A DNA stretch of 64,000 nt from the NCBI GenBank assembly GCA_013216015.1, contig JABSOI010000013.1:62001-126000 (forward strand), written 5' to 3'. The number at the start of each line of letters is the position of its first letter. The first letter of the stretch is position 1. The position numbers and the translations under genes were made by a program. Origin of the DNA: Alteromonadaceae bacterium (GTDB lineage: Bacteria > Pseudomonadota > Gammaproteobacteria > Enterobacterales > Alteromonadaceae). This document shows positions 28,764-37,513 of this stretch, piece by piece. Below the pieces are notes generated by a model. That model searched no databases, was not told the DNA's origin, and saw nothing but the letters and a program-made list of their open reading frames with translations.

Positions 28764-29486
28764 TCAATTACCCGTGTTTTTTGAGATATTATTTACTTCG
28801 TCCGCTGTTAACACCCTACTTTCACCAGGGTTTAAGTTTTCATCCAAATGTAAATTACCAATTGAACTACGATGAAGTTTAACGACAGGGTTGCGAAATC
28901 GACCAAACATTCGTTTAATTTGATGATACCGTCCTTCAACAAGTGTTACCTGCGCTACATGGTCTGAGATAATTTCAAGTTTTGCCGGTAGAGTTGTAAT
29001 ATCTTCAAATTCAAAATACATTCCTTGTTCAAAGGCCGTTATATATTGATCCGTCAGCTTATTTTCCAGCGTAACAATATAACGTTTAGCTACTTTTTTG
29101 CCAGGCAAGGTTAAACTTTGTGACCAACGACTATTATCAGTCAATAAAACTAAACCCGAGGTATTCAAGTCTAACCGACCAACAATGTGCAAACCTTCAA
29201 TTTGAGCCGTATTAAGTAAATCAAACACTGTTTTATGTTTATCATCAATCGTTGCACTAATCACCCCTGTCGGTTTATTCAACATAATATAAGTCGGAAT
29301 ATTCGCTTGTAATATTGCATTATCTAAAATAATGACAGAAAACTTATCAATTATTTGACCTATTTCACTCGCAATTAAACCATCTACCCTCACCCTTTTT
29401 TTAGCTAACATTAATCTGACTGCGCGCCTGCTGATATTAAGGTTCTGGCTAATAAAACGATCAAGACGACATTGACTTAAAGACAT
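28764..29486 (-). CDS. rsuA: 16S rRNA pseudouridine(516) synthase family protein
   Basis: 240 residues. N-terminal S4 domain (CRLDRFISQNLNISRRAVRLML), then the RsuA catalytic core: YIMLNKPTGVISA, HIVGRLDLNTSGLVLLT with the nucleophilic Asp, and VEGRYHQIKRMFGRF. The YHQIKRMF form is typical of RsuA rather than RluB/E/F. It should modify U516 in the small subunit rRNA. It stands alone. Confidence 0.9.
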   Translation of the reverse strand: MSLSQCRLDRFISQNLNISRRAVRLMLAKKRVRVDGLIASEIGQIIDKFSVIILDNAILQANIPTYIMLNKPTGVISATIDDKHKTVFDLLNTAQIEGLHIVGRLDLNTSGLVLLTDNSRWSQSLTLPGKKVAKRYIVTLENKLTDQYITAFEQGMYFEFEDITTLPAKLEIISDHVAQVTLVEGRYHQIKRMFGRFRNPVVKLHRSSIGNLHLDENLNPGESRVLTADEVNNISKNTGN

Positions 29487-29684
29487 ATTATTTTTTTATC
29501 CTATTCAATTATTACCCTATTAATTTATTACCCTTATAGTCAAACCACTAATGCATATAACTCACATATCCGAGAACCTAATTAAAAAAACAACGTCTAC
29601 AGGTGGGACTACAGCTTAAAAATAGATATACTTAGATATTATCAATACAAAAGATTATTTATTAACGAAAATAAAGGATTTCCC

Positions 29685-29927
29685 ATGAATGGAACAACAA
29701 TGGTTGTACTCATCGTTTTTATTTCTGTAGGGTTTGGTGTAATAGCAGATCTCTATAAAAGACACCTAGCATTCAAGGAAAAGACATTAAACCATAATGT
29801 CCATAACGACGAACAGAATATTTCTTTAAAGAAACAAATTACATCGCTGGAAGAACGTATGCAAGTGCTTGAAAAAATAGTCACCGATGAAGGTTATTCT
29901 GTACAAAAAGAAATTAATAATTTGTAA
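29685..29927 (+). CDS. small membrane protein resembling PspB
   Basis: 80 residues: one N-terminal membrane helix (about 5-24) then a charged coiled coil (KKQITSLEERMQVLEKIVTDEGYSV). The arrangement and the final LEERMQVLEKIV-DEG phrase resemble phage-shock protein B. There is no pspA or pspC next to it, so the name is structural only. AAAGGA precedes the ATG. Confidence 0.65.
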   Translation: MNGTTMVVLIVFISVGFGVIADLYKRHLAFKEKTLNHNVHNDEQNISLKKQITSLEERMQVLEKIVTDEGYSVQKEINNL

Positions 29928-29967
29928 TTAAACACTCAATGCAATTTCAGGCCTCTGGCCAAAAGGT

Positions 29968-30030
29968 AATAGAGCAATAGAGCAATAGAGCAATAGGGCA
30001 ATAGGGCATGATTACAATAGGGCAATAGGC
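29968..30030. repeat. 8-bp tandem repeat AATAGAGC/AATAGGGC
   Basis: Five consecutive units (29968-30007) followed after an 8-nt break by one more and a partial copy. A short variable-number-type repeat between the PspB-like gene and a small ORF. Confidence 0.8.
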
Positions 30031-30049
30031 CAGTAAGTTGAAATTAATA

Positions 30050-30235
30050 ATGAAAACGGAATTTGATAATTTAAGTAACAATACCAACCACAGTTATGAA
30101 ACCAACTGCAATGGCGATAAGCAAGTGGTAAAAATATACTGTGGTGAGAAATTAATCGCAAAAAAACTTAAGCATAAAAAATCAACTCGTTATCTTGGTA
30201 TTAAAGAATACCAAGAATATTTATTACCAGATTGA
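30050..30235 (+). CDS. small hypothetical protein
   Basis: 61 residues from the ATG at 30050 (the TTG at 30038 is the alternative). Hydrophilic, Asn-rich N-terminus and a basic end, GEKLIAKKLKHKKSTRYLGI. I do not recognise a family and the ribosome binding site is weak, so expression is uncertain. Confidence 0.4.
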   Translation: MKTEFDNLSNNTNHSYETNCNGDKQVVKIYCGEKLIAKKLKHKKSTRYLGIKEYQEYLLPD

Positions 30236-30245
30236 CTTATACCAA

Positions 30246-30590
30246 TTATTTTTTCAACATAGATTTCAAATCAGCAAAGGGGTTATAAGTCGCACTCTCT
30301 TGCTGATTTTCTCCGGCAACTACCTCTGTCTGGTAGTTAGCATGATCTGTGTATTTAGCATGCTCGTTATCGTGGCAATAAATACACAACAACTCCCAAT
30401 TACTACCATCGTTAGGGTTATTGGTATGATCATGGTCGATGTGATGCACGGTTAATTCTTTAATATTGGAATAAACAAACTCTCGCGCACAGCGACCACA
30501 AATCCATGGAAATAATTTTAGCGCACGATCACGATAGCCCTGCTCTTGACGTTTGTAATTAAGGCTAGAGCCTAATTTATCTGATGACAT
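30246..30590 (-). CDS. yajD: YajD family HNH nuclease
   Basis: 114 residues, very close to E. coli YajD throughout: GYRDRALKLFPWICGRCAREF, the HNH core ELTVHHIDHDHTNN, then NWELLCIYCHDNEH and YNPFADLKSML. Two CxxC pairs should bind a structural zinc around the HNH active site. The natural substrate is unknown. It stands alone. Confidence 0.95.
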   Translation of the reverse strand: MSSDKLGSSLNYKRQEQGYRDRALKLFPWICGRCAREFVYSNIKELTVHHIDHDHTNNPNDGSNWELLCIYCHDNEHAKYTDHANYQTEVVAGENQQESATYNPFADLKSMLKK

Positions 30591-30691
30591 AAGTGAAAAT
30601 CAATAAAAAATTAAAACACCATTGTAGAAACAAATTTACTCACTGACAATACTGTCACCTGATTTACTTTCATCTAATCAAGAATATCCAC

Positions 30692-30868
30692 TAGTTAGTG
30701 CCCGTCCGAAAACGAATGTCTACTGCAAACGAGGGCTTACCAATAACACGAAATCGGCTCTACAAGATATAGGCGTTTAGTCATTCTAAATAACTACAAC
30801 TTGTGGTGCACAGTTCGTGTTAGTGGGACGTCCGCAGTAGATATTCGTTTCTGGATGGGCACTAGCTA
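30692..30868. mobile_element. MITE family A, copy 1 (about 177 bp)
   Basis: The termini TAGTTAGTGCCCGTCC and GGATGGGCACTAGCTA are near-perfect inverted repeats, extending about 25 bp inward. The whole sequence matches the reverse complement of 36289-36458 along its length, including GTCTACTGCGGA-type and TGACTAAACGCC blocks. It has no ORF, so it is a non-autonomous element needing a transposase from elsewhere. Confidence 0.8.
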
Positions 30869-30897
30869 CCACCGAGACTATCGAGCGTTAAACTAAA

Positions 30898-31161
30898 TTA
30901 TTTACAATCATCAATCGACAAAGGCTCATCACTTTCATCCTGTTGCTTTTTGGGTGCTTTCTTTTCTACCGTAACCATTTCTATCGTTCTTTCAACATAA
31001 GGATCTGGTGAAAACATTTGTACAAACACACAAATAGCAATTGCAGTTCCCTTTCTCGCTCTTGCAGACTTCACTAGGTTAGTTGCAACAACACCTAAAA
31101 TGAAGAATATACACCAAGGTATTAATACCAATAATAATTGTTCAATTTGAAATTCCATCAA
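30898..31161 (-). CDS. small membrane hypothetical protein
   Basis: 87 residues. One N-terminal membrane helix (about 7-28) and a weaker hydrophobic segment (about 38-50), followed by a charged C-terminus with KKAPKKQQDESDEPLSIDD. No family recognised. It begins 30 bp beyond the MITE. Confidence 0.5.
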   Translation of the reverse strand: MMEFQIEQLLLVLIPWCIFFILGVVATNLVKSARARKGTAIAICVFVQMFSPDPYVERTIEMVTVEKKAPKKQQDESDEPLSIDDCK

Positions 31162-31373
31162 TAATACTCATTTTAATATCATCACTATAAAGATGACTTG
31201 AAGATAATAAATTGCGTTAACAAACTTTTTTTGATTAATACCAGTCGTCAGTATAAAAATCAGAGAAAGAACTAGAGCTATATCAAAAGCAAAGCAATAT
31301 GCCAGGCTCTGAAAAATAAACCCATTGAGATTTCTGACTTAAATGTATAATTAACCAACTGGTTTTTAATTTG

Positions 31374-31778
31374 TTATACGTTTGTATTTACGTTAGTTTC
31401 TTCAGAATAAAATTGAGGGTATTTATAGTAGGAAATACGGTAGCCATTTATAACAGCGTAAGTAAATTGTTGTTGCACTAATGCTATTTTTTGCGAGTTT
31501 TCATAATGAATCAAACCCGCTAAATCATTCTCTGCACTAACTTCAATAAAGAGATTTTTTATGACACCAGAAGTTAGTTGGTTTTTAATAAATGGCTTTT
31601 GTAACTTAAACAAAACATCTAAGTTAGTAAATGATGATAATTGAACATTATCAGGTTGAGATCTGGCTATTTCAGTTTCACATTGGTGATAAACCGTTTC
31701 TACAGCAACAGCCTGCTGAATATTTAATACACAAGCACTGATAAATAAAATAAAAAGTTTTATCAAATTACTCATCAT
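31374..31778 (-). CDS. exported hypothetical protein
   Basis: 134 residues with a clear signal peptide (LIKLFILFISACVLNIQQAVA, cleavage likely after AVA). The mature part has one cysteine and a mixed alpha/beta look; no motif recognised. It stands alone. Confidence 0.55.
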   Translation of the reverse strand: MMSNLIKLFILFISACVLNIQQAVAVETVYHQCETEIARSQPDNVQLSSFTNLDVLFKLQKPFIKNQLTSGVIKNLFIEVSAENDLAGLIHYENSQKIALVQQQFTYAVINGYRISYYKYPQFYSEETNVNTNV

Positions 31779-31885
31779 TATTAATATTCACCACGGTTAT
31801 TTTTTGAATTCTATATTATTTAAAATATATAAGGTAATAAATAAATTAATCAAGGTTAACACCGCAATTAACCTTATTAAAATAA

Positions 31886-32476
31886 TTATACGTGCTTACC
31901 ACGTGTCCAGGTTGATTCTGATAATAATCGCCCACCAGCATCTACGGCCCCTGATTCCATGGTAGTTCCCATTGAATCATTCCAACGATTTAAATAACCG
32001 AATAATGCAACTACCCCTAATATTTCGACAATTTCACCTTCGTCCCAATATAACTTTAACTCAGCAGAAATGTCATCATCTACAGCATTCGGTACGCTTG
32101 ATGCAGCCAAAGCGAATTCAAATGCCGCTTTTTCCCCTGAGGTATATAAATCACTTTCACGGAACGACCAAATATCAGCCAGGCGCTCTTCTGTTCCACC
32201 GTAACGTTCAGCCGCAAGAATGGTATGAGCTTCGCAATATCTGCATCCTGTATTAGCACTGGTTATATAACCAATTAAACGTTTTTGCTCAGCTGTTACC
32301 CTACCTTCATTAGCCATCACGGCTTTATTCAAATTAATAAAAGCCTCTGCAATGGCGGGACGACGTTGCATAGTTAAAACACTATTAGGGCAAAAACCTA
32401 ATGTTTCATTGAAAAATTTTGCAAGCTGTGCAACATCTTCGTTAGCATCAACAGCAAGCGGGGTAACTAATGGCAT
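31886..32476 (-). CDS. carboxymuconolactone decarboxylase family protein (AhpD-like)
   Basis: 196 residues with the CxxC-H redox motif TGCRYCEAHTILAAERYGG (about residues 76-94) and the VVALFGYLNRWNDSMGT helix seen in peroxidase-related CMD proteins. It probably reduces peroxides or acts as a disulfide relay; substrate unknown. It is intact, unlike the related pseudogene at 22837-23372, although the two are not close duplicates. Confidence 0.85.
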   Translation of the reverse strand: MPLVTPLAVDANEDVAQLAKFFNETLGFCPNSVLTMQRRPAIAEAFINLNKAVMANEGRVTAEQKRLIGYITSANTGCRYCEAHTILAAERYGGTEERLADIWSFRESDLYTSGEKAAFEFALAASSVPNAVDDDISAELKLYWDEGEIVEILGVVALFGYLNRWNDSMGTTMESGAVDAGGRLLSESTWTRGKHV

Positions 32477-32507
32477 TTTTGTCTCCAGTTCAGTAGATAT
32501 ATGAGTA

Positions 32508-32668
32508 TATACCCGTGGTCATTCAAAATGCGGGAATTTGAGGTGAATTTGAAAGTTTATCTAAAAGGCGCTTGATTGAGCAATAGCGGGCTATTGGGAT
32601 TGAAAGCAACGTAGTAGATAATCTTTTAAAACGCTTCAAAACCTGCATTTTGAATGATTACGGGTATA
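32508..32668. mobile_element. 161-bp MITE family B, copy 1
   Basis: Identical by eye over 161 bp to 40116-40276 in the same orientation. The termini TATACCCG and CGGGTATA are part of inverted repeats of about 30 bp (TCATTCAAAATGC / GCATTTTGAATGA). The flanks suggest a TA target duplication, as for IS630/Tc1-type elements. No ORF. It sits in the 502-nt gap upstream of the CMD gene. Confidence 0.85.
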
Positions 32669-32845
32669 GATTGACTTTAACCGTCTTCAACAAATATCAT
32701 AAATTCGAATAATAAGAATCAGCATAGAACAAACATGTTGCATATGCAACATCATTTAATTAACACAAAAATTTATTCTGAAGAATTAGGCTTAATTAAC
32801 GAATATGTGTGAGATTATACTGCTAGTTATTTGAAGGGAGGTTAT

Positions 32846-32887
32846 ATGAAGGTAGGTTTATGAAGGTAGGTTTATGAAGGTAGGTTT
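32846..32887. repeat. 14-bp tandem repeat, three copies
   Basis: Three perfect copies of ATGAAGGTAGGTTT, in the noncoding DNA between the 161-bp element and the end of the injection-system island. Confidence 0.8.
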
Positions 32888-32978
32888 ATAAAGGGATTAA
32901 CGGAAGCTTAAAAGATGAAAACCAACTATTTTTTTGACGGCACTTACCATACATTGGGAATTATCAATGTTATTCCTG

Positions 32979-34307
32979 TTATGCTTCACAGTCAGATAAT
33001 GATCTTTCTTTTTCAGATACGGAAAAAGAAGAAATGCTAAAAGTCTTGATCAGGTTCTGCGCTATTTCATCACAATTCCCCAATTTGCTTTCTGTAATAA
33101 ATTCAATAAATTCAGCTTCAACAGAAAGTTTGATAAAACCACTGGCGGTGTTGCAACGCTCATTTAACACTAAATAATTTTTATGTCCAACAACCATGTA
33201 CAGCTGAGCAATGTTAATCCAATAATCCACTATTTGGGCAATACCGGGGATCATAATAACTAATTTCCTGTCAACAGAAGCAAGCTCTGCCATGGTATCA
33301 ATACCTTCTTCTTCCAAACGGAGTATTTGCCAACGGGAAATACCTGGTAATATACTTAAATCTCCTCCTGTATTGTTGGAATTTGACAATTTATTCATTT
33401 GTTCTTTCATAAAATTGAAGGCAGCTAAAGGAAAAAAACCCAACAAAAAAAGCACGAAACCTATTTTTTCTTCAGGAAACACCTGAGTTGAAGGTAAAAT
33501 TATCGAGATCCCATAAACTAACAGGAATTTTTTAAAAAGATGAGTATAAATCTGAGTACTGGCAACGTCATGGCGGGTAAATTTAGTTAAAATATAACCT
33601 AACGCGTGCAAATACCAACCAAGAATACCAGCGATAATAGGGGCTTTTTCAACATTCCGTAAATAAAGTGGCAATGATTCTTTGCGATAGAAGTCTACTA
33701 CATCCAAATAGCTTTCCATCGCCCCCAGTCCCCGCCCCTTCGGATTGATAATATATATCCAACAAATAGCAATAATACAGCTCAACATAAATTTCATAAA
33801 AAACCCCTCAACAGCAATCAAAGTCCGCTGTTGCTCGGTGAGGGGTAACTGCTTGGAAAATGTGAGCTTTAGTGACATGACTAAAAATGGCAACAAGGTA
33901 AACGACAAAACTATCATAGAATTAAACAACCAGACACGATCTAATTGCTGTCCAATTTTAACCCGTTCATTTTGTTGTGATTGAACTCCAGAGTTCCTCT
34001 GCTGATTTTCCCCGGAAATGCCGATATTATCATTTGATAGGTTCTCATCTGTTTCAATGCCAATTTGAGATGCTATCAGCCTCTGCCGATGAAAATAGAT
34101 AACCAGGTTGTTAATACCATTGTCATCACCCAGCTCGTCATGCAATTGTGCCTCTACACCACTATCCATCTTCAAAGTGCTCTGTTGAACAAAAAATATA
34201 ACATCTCCAATGTCAATTACCCTATTATGATAACTGTTAAGTAACAGGCCTAAAGCAATAAACACGGGTAAACAATATAAAACACATATTTTAATTTTAG
34301 TGTGCAA
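32979..34307 (-). CDS. multi-pass membrane protein with helix-hairpin-helix-like domain, last gene of the injection-system block
   Basis: 442 residues, no family recognised. About six membrane helices are visible (residues about 5-22, 130-150, 176-195, 222-243, 266-283, 290-310), with a periplasm-sized hydrophilic loop between the first two. A cytosolic C-terminal segment follows: LSILPGISRWQILRLEEEGIDTMAELASVDRKLVIMIPGI, which looks like tandem helix-hairpin-helix motifs of the DUF4332 kind. The start is probably TTG at 34307, with AGGAG 6 nt upstream; no ATG is available near it. It lies 51 nt after the coiled-coil gene. It may anchor, sense or release the particle; this is inference. Confidence 0.6.
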   Translation of the reverse strand: MHTKIKICVLYCLPVFIALGLLLNSYHNRVIDIGDVIFFVQQSTLKMDSGVEAQLHDELGDDNGINNLVIYFHRQRLIASQIGIETDENLSNDNIGISGENQQRNSGVQSQQNERVKIGQQLDRVWLFNSMIVLSFTLLPFLVMSLKLTFSKQLPLTEQQRTLIAVEGFFMKFMLSCIIAICWIYIINPKGRGLGAMESYLDVVDFYRKESLPLYLRNVEKAPIIAGILGWYLHALGYILTKFTRHDVASTQIYTHLFKKFLLVYGISIILPSTQVFPEEKIGFVLFLLGFFPLAAFNFMKEQMNKLSNSNNTGGDLSILPGISRWQILRLEEEGIDTMAELASVDRKLVIMIPGIAQIVDYWINIAQLYMVVGHKNYLVLNERCNTASGFIKLSVEAEFIEFITESKLGNCDEIAQNLIKTFSISSFSVSEKERSLSDCEA

Positions 34308-34358
34308 ACCTTCTCCTTATTAGTTGAATCTAAGAATATATAACTTTAATCACGGGCA

Positions 34359-35090
34359 CTAAATTCCAATCCCCAAGGCTAGACCCAATAGCGTTCCGCC
34401 CACCGCAGTCCAAAATGAAGGAGCCTTAACTTCTACGCTTGGCGGTTTCTTGAGCAATTGGATGTATTCTTGATTCAGTATTTCGTATTTTTTATAGGCT
34501 TTTTCATATCCTGTTTGATACGCTGTAGTTTTTTCTGTCTCTAACTTCAGTACTTCATCTTTAAGTTCCAGAACGCTGCCATACAACTCTTCATTAGTCT
34601 TGTATGCTTCAATTTCTGCTTTGTAGGTGAGCATAGTATCGTGCTCAATTACAAATGTTTCTGTAAACCAGGCAGGAATAATATAGTAAGGAAGTTTCAG
34701 ATCTAACGTTTCTTCTACTTGCATTTGGACAATACCGAAATTTTTAGCATCGACAACCTGAGGGTAAGTTCTGGCAAAACTCTTTTCCAGCTCATCTTCA
34801 GTATTTAACTTTCGCACGTTCAATTGGTTGCTGTCACGCTCCTGCTCCAATATTTCAATAGCTCCTTTATTTACTGCTATTTCATCATTCTTCGCTTGTA
34901 TCGTCTGATTAAGTTCATCTTGCCGCTTATCTAATTCAACGACCATAGTTTCCAACTCTGCTTTTTGTAACTCAAGAGTCTTCATTTCATTCTGGACACG
35001 GAGAATTTCTTCTTTATCAATAAAACGTGCAGTAAGAAAAGCCAATACGACCATAATTACAACAGCAAAAATGGCGAAACTCCTAAGCAT
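34359..35090 (-). CDS. membrane-anchored coiled-coil protein (spanin-like architecture)
   Basis: 243 residues: an N-terminal membrane anchor (about 4-22), a long coiled coil (about 27-90, EMKTLELQKAELETMVVELDKRQDELN then further heptads), a folded middle, a second coiled coil (about 165-205) and a glycine-rich hydrophobic end (FWTAVGGTLLGLALGIGI). This resembles phage inner-membrane spanins in shape, but there is no sequence proof and no partner lipoprotein was found. Its start overlaps the end of the 89-aa gene by 8 nt, so the two are translationally coupled. Confidence 0.6.
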   Translation of the reverse strand: MLRSFAIFAVVIMVVLAFLTARFIDKEEILRVQNEMKTLELQKAELETMVVELDKRQDELNQTIQAKNDEIAVNKGAIEILEQERDSNQLNVRKLNTEDELEKSFARTYPQVVDAKNFGIVQMQVEETLDLKLPYYIIPAWFTETFVIEHDTMLTYKAEIEAYKTNEELYGSVLELKDEVLKLETEKTTAYQTGYEKAYKKYEILNQEYIQLLKKPPSVEVKAPSFWTAVGGTLLGLALGIGI

Positions 35091-35352
35091 GTGGTGCCTC
35101 CAGAGATGTGTCTGTTACCATCAAACCTAAAATTTTACCCAAAATAGTTACTAAGCTTTCGTCGCCTTCAACGTGAACATAACTTACTTTATGCCCGCCT
35201 TCTGTCGCATCATGTAAACGTATGTAACCACTTCCATTCTTAACTATCCCCTGAAGTACCGCTTTAATCATTGACCCTGAGGCAACATTTAATTTATTGA
35301 GCTCTTCGGTATTGTGTATAAGCAATTGATCTAATTCTTGTGATGTCATCAT
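35083..35352 (-). CDS. small hypothetical protein of the release/cargo block
   Basis: 89 residues: a helical N-terminus (TSQELDQLLIHNTEELNKLN), a beta-rich middle (GSGYIRLHDATEGGHKVSYVHVEG) and a mildly hydrophobic helix (LVTILGKILGLMVTD). Not recognised. GGAG precedes two consecutive ATGs. It overlaps the coiled-coil gene, so they probably work together. Confidence 0.55.
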   Translation of the reverse strand: MMTSQELDQLLIHNTEELNKLNVASGSMIKAVLQGIVKNGSGYIRLHDATEGGHKVSYVHVEGDESLVTILGKILGLMVTDTSLEAPHA

Positions 35353-35534
35353 AATTTTCTCCTTTACCTTTTCAGGTAAAAATAATTGAATTTAAATAGA
35401 GGCATAAAATAAGAGTAATGGTTGGGATATTCAAAAAGCAGCAGTTCAGCTAACAAGAGTACTACCAATCAATCAATAGGTTGATGTAACATCAATCAGC
35501 ATAAATGACGGGTATAAGGAACCAGTGTTTCGCC

Positions 35535-36146
35535 TCACTCCTTTACTTTGGGTATATTCGACAAAAAATCAGCTCGTCGATTAAATCTTCCTTCAGGGAC
35601 CTGCTTCCATAATTCCTGATTGCATAACGTAAGGGTAAATTGCTCAAGATCGTTCTCAGCAACCATCTTTTGAATCAGTTTTCGACTATTAGGCGTGTAA
35701 TCACCACGGTACCTTAAGTCAACAATTACTTCCTTGATTGCATTATTAAGCTCATCCCACTCAACTACACCATATGCCTTAACACAGTCAGGTTTATCAC
35801 AAATACGTTGAACATCTTTCGACAATTCACTGTAACTTGCTTTGAATAATGCCTCCTGAACATCAGTACTGATCTCGAAATCCTTCAGACCACTATCCTT
35901 GATAAACTGCCTGGCTAAATTTCCGCTGAGTTTGGTCGCCCGAGCCAAAATTGTCGCGGTTTCATCAGTTAGTCCGGCAAAGCGGAGATCCCCCTCAATT
36001 TTATAGCTGGATTTTTCTTTCATGTCATAACCGCGTCCTATGGTCAATCCTGACCTATCTGAAGGAACATGAAGCTTTCGACTATGAAAATCCCCACCTT
36101 CCATGCCCTCGGCTTCGTATGTAAGTAACCCTTTTGTGATGGTCAT
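35535..36146 (-). CDS. pesticin-type lysozyme (GH24-like)
   Basis: 203 residues. The segment SGLTIGRGYDM (Thr35, Asp41) after TYEAEGMEGGDF (candidate catalytic Glu within residues 11-16) matches the E-T-D arrangement of pesticin and related phage-type lysozymes. The C-terminal half ends with VEWDELNNAIKEVIVDLRYRGDYTP and RFNRRADFL. It has no signal peptide, so it needs a holin, particle or lysis to reach peptidoglycan. GGAG lies before the ATG. It sits between the nuclease and the coiled-coil genes; it could be a release enzyme or a cargo effector. Confidence 0.8.
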   Translation of the reverse strand: MTITKGLLTYEAEGMEGGDFHSRKLHVPSDRSGLTIGRGYDMKEKSSYKIEGDLRFAGLTDETATILARATKLSGNLARQFIKDSGLKDFEISTDVQEALFKASYSELSKDVQRICDKPDCVKAYGVVEWDELNNAIKEVIVDLRYRGDYTPNSRKLIQKMVAENDLEQFTLTLCNQELWKQVPEGRFNRRADFLSNIPKVKE

Positions 36147-36288
36147 GTTATGAGTACTCCTTAATTAATAGATTGGAAATGTTAAATACCTTATCGGTAT
36201 AACGGTTGGTGTATTATAAAATTTGGATTATTAAAACTAAAAAGCTGACACTAGCGTTAATTTAATATCACAATAATTCATTTATAAT

Positions 36289-36458
36289 TAACTAGTGCCC
36301 ATCCAGAAACGGATGTCTACTGCGGATGTCCCACTGGCACAATCTGAACACCACTATATAAGGTTATTTATAATGACTAAACGCCCATATCTAGTAATGT
36401 TCATCTTGCACCATTGGATAACCCTCGCTACGACCCGTTTCTGGACGGGCACTAACTA
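36289..36458. mobile_element. MITE family A, copy 2 (about 170 bp)
   Basis: Inverted orientation relative to 30692-30868. Termini TAACTAGTGCCCATCCAGAA and TTCTGGACGGGCACTAACTA. No ORF. It occupies most of the 271-nt gap between the lysozyme start codon and the nuclease stop codon at 36466. Confidence 0.8.
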
Positions 36459-36465
36459 GAAAAAT

Positions 36466-37194
36466 TTACCACCACATTTTACGAATATTCAATTTTTCCT
36501 TTTCTATTTCAGAGCCGACCAAACGATCCCATAGCAAAATACCAGCGCGCTTTTCTACAGTAGCTGTTGTTACTACAAAACTACTTAATGGGCCATCTAC
36601 TTTTTTGTTTGGTAAAATAAATGACCACATTTTAAGTGCACCACTAGTCGTTTCCACGAGTATGGATTTAAAGTATTCATGTGGTACAGGAAGGGTAACC
36701 TCGTTTTTATCATTTTGACCAATACAGTCAATGGGTTGATTAAAATTAAAAATAGGACCACTGACAACATAGGTTTCCAGTACATCATCACTGCCATCTA
36801 ATGCTCTTACTTTACTTTCGAGATCTTTCCATATTAATCGATTAAAGTTAGGCGCTTGCGGTGACATATTAGACAATAAAAACGTTTCACTATTTTCTAT
36901 TTTTGAGGATTGTAAATTTGCACTCGCCACTAAATGCCCTCTGTCAAAGCCAGATTCGCTATAATCTTGTTTATCTGCCCTAAACATCTGTGGGATCCGA
37001 TAATCAGAACGAAAATTATCCATTCTTTCTACAACGGATTCATTTACTTTATTTGGTTCAATTATTTCAAGCGCCCACTTCGCTTGCCTGAAGTAATAAG
37101 AGTAACCCACTACATAATAACGGTTAAAAAGTATTTGGTCCGCAGCTGGCATACCGTAACGGGTTTCCCGTTTTAAACTGGGTAAATCAATCAT
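36466..37194 (-). CDS. DNA/RNA non-specific endonuclease (candidate injected effector)
   Basis: 242 residues of the NUC/EndoG beta-beta-alpha-metal family. The catalytic motif is DRGHLVASAN (His87), followed by LSNMSPQAPNFNRLIWKDLE with the metal-binding Asn118 and Glu126. The start at 37194 has AGGA 8 nt upstream; the 17-codon extension lacks a ribosome site. There is no signal peptide and no immunity gene is obvious. The related MAC particle of Pseudoalteromonas luteoviolacea carries a nuclease effector (Pne1), which supports a cargo role, but that role here is inferred from position. Confidence 0.85.
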   Translation of the reverse strand: MIDLPSLKRETRYGMPAADQILFNRYYVVGYSYYFRQAKWALEIIEPNKVNESVVERMDNFRSDYRIPQMFRADKQDYSESGFDRGHLVASANLQSSKIENSETFLLSNMSPQAPNFNRLIWKDLESKVRALDGSDDVLETYVVSGPIFNFNQPIDCIGQNDKNEVTLPVPHEYFKSILVETTSGALKMWSFILPNKKVDGPLSSFVVTTATVEKRAGILLWDRLVGSEIEKEKLNIRKMWW

Positions 37195-37327
37195 GTTCAC
37201 ATTCCTAATGTTTTGGTTGAGCTTTGTGTACGGCAAAATCAGCAAAGCGATTTAATATCTAAGTGACTAAATTAAAAAAACTTGGGACTGAACAAGCTAA
37301 TACTAATTAAGTGTGGCTATAGAAGTT

Positions 37328-37440
37328 GTAGGATGGGTTAGCCAACGGCGTAATCCATCACTCTTCAGCTTGCAACTATCTAATAATGTGTTTAAAAACT
37401 TGTGTTTTGATGGGTTATGCCTTCGGCTAACCCATCCTAC
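37328..37440. repeat. 113-bp palindromic element family C, copy 1
   Basis: Arms GTAGGATGGGTTAGCC and GGCTAACCCATCCTAC, extending inward through GGCGTAATCCATCA and TGATGGGTTATGCC. The same-length copy at 44850-44962 is in the opposite orientation and shares the CAACTATCTAATAAT centre. Truncated relatives are at 3711-3739, about 24808 and 58362-58392. Confidence 0.8.
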
Positions 37441-37513
37441 GTGCTAAATTAAAAATACTATGGACTGATACAAGTTAACTTAGATTAATCAACGTTAATC
37501 TGTTTTTAACCTG

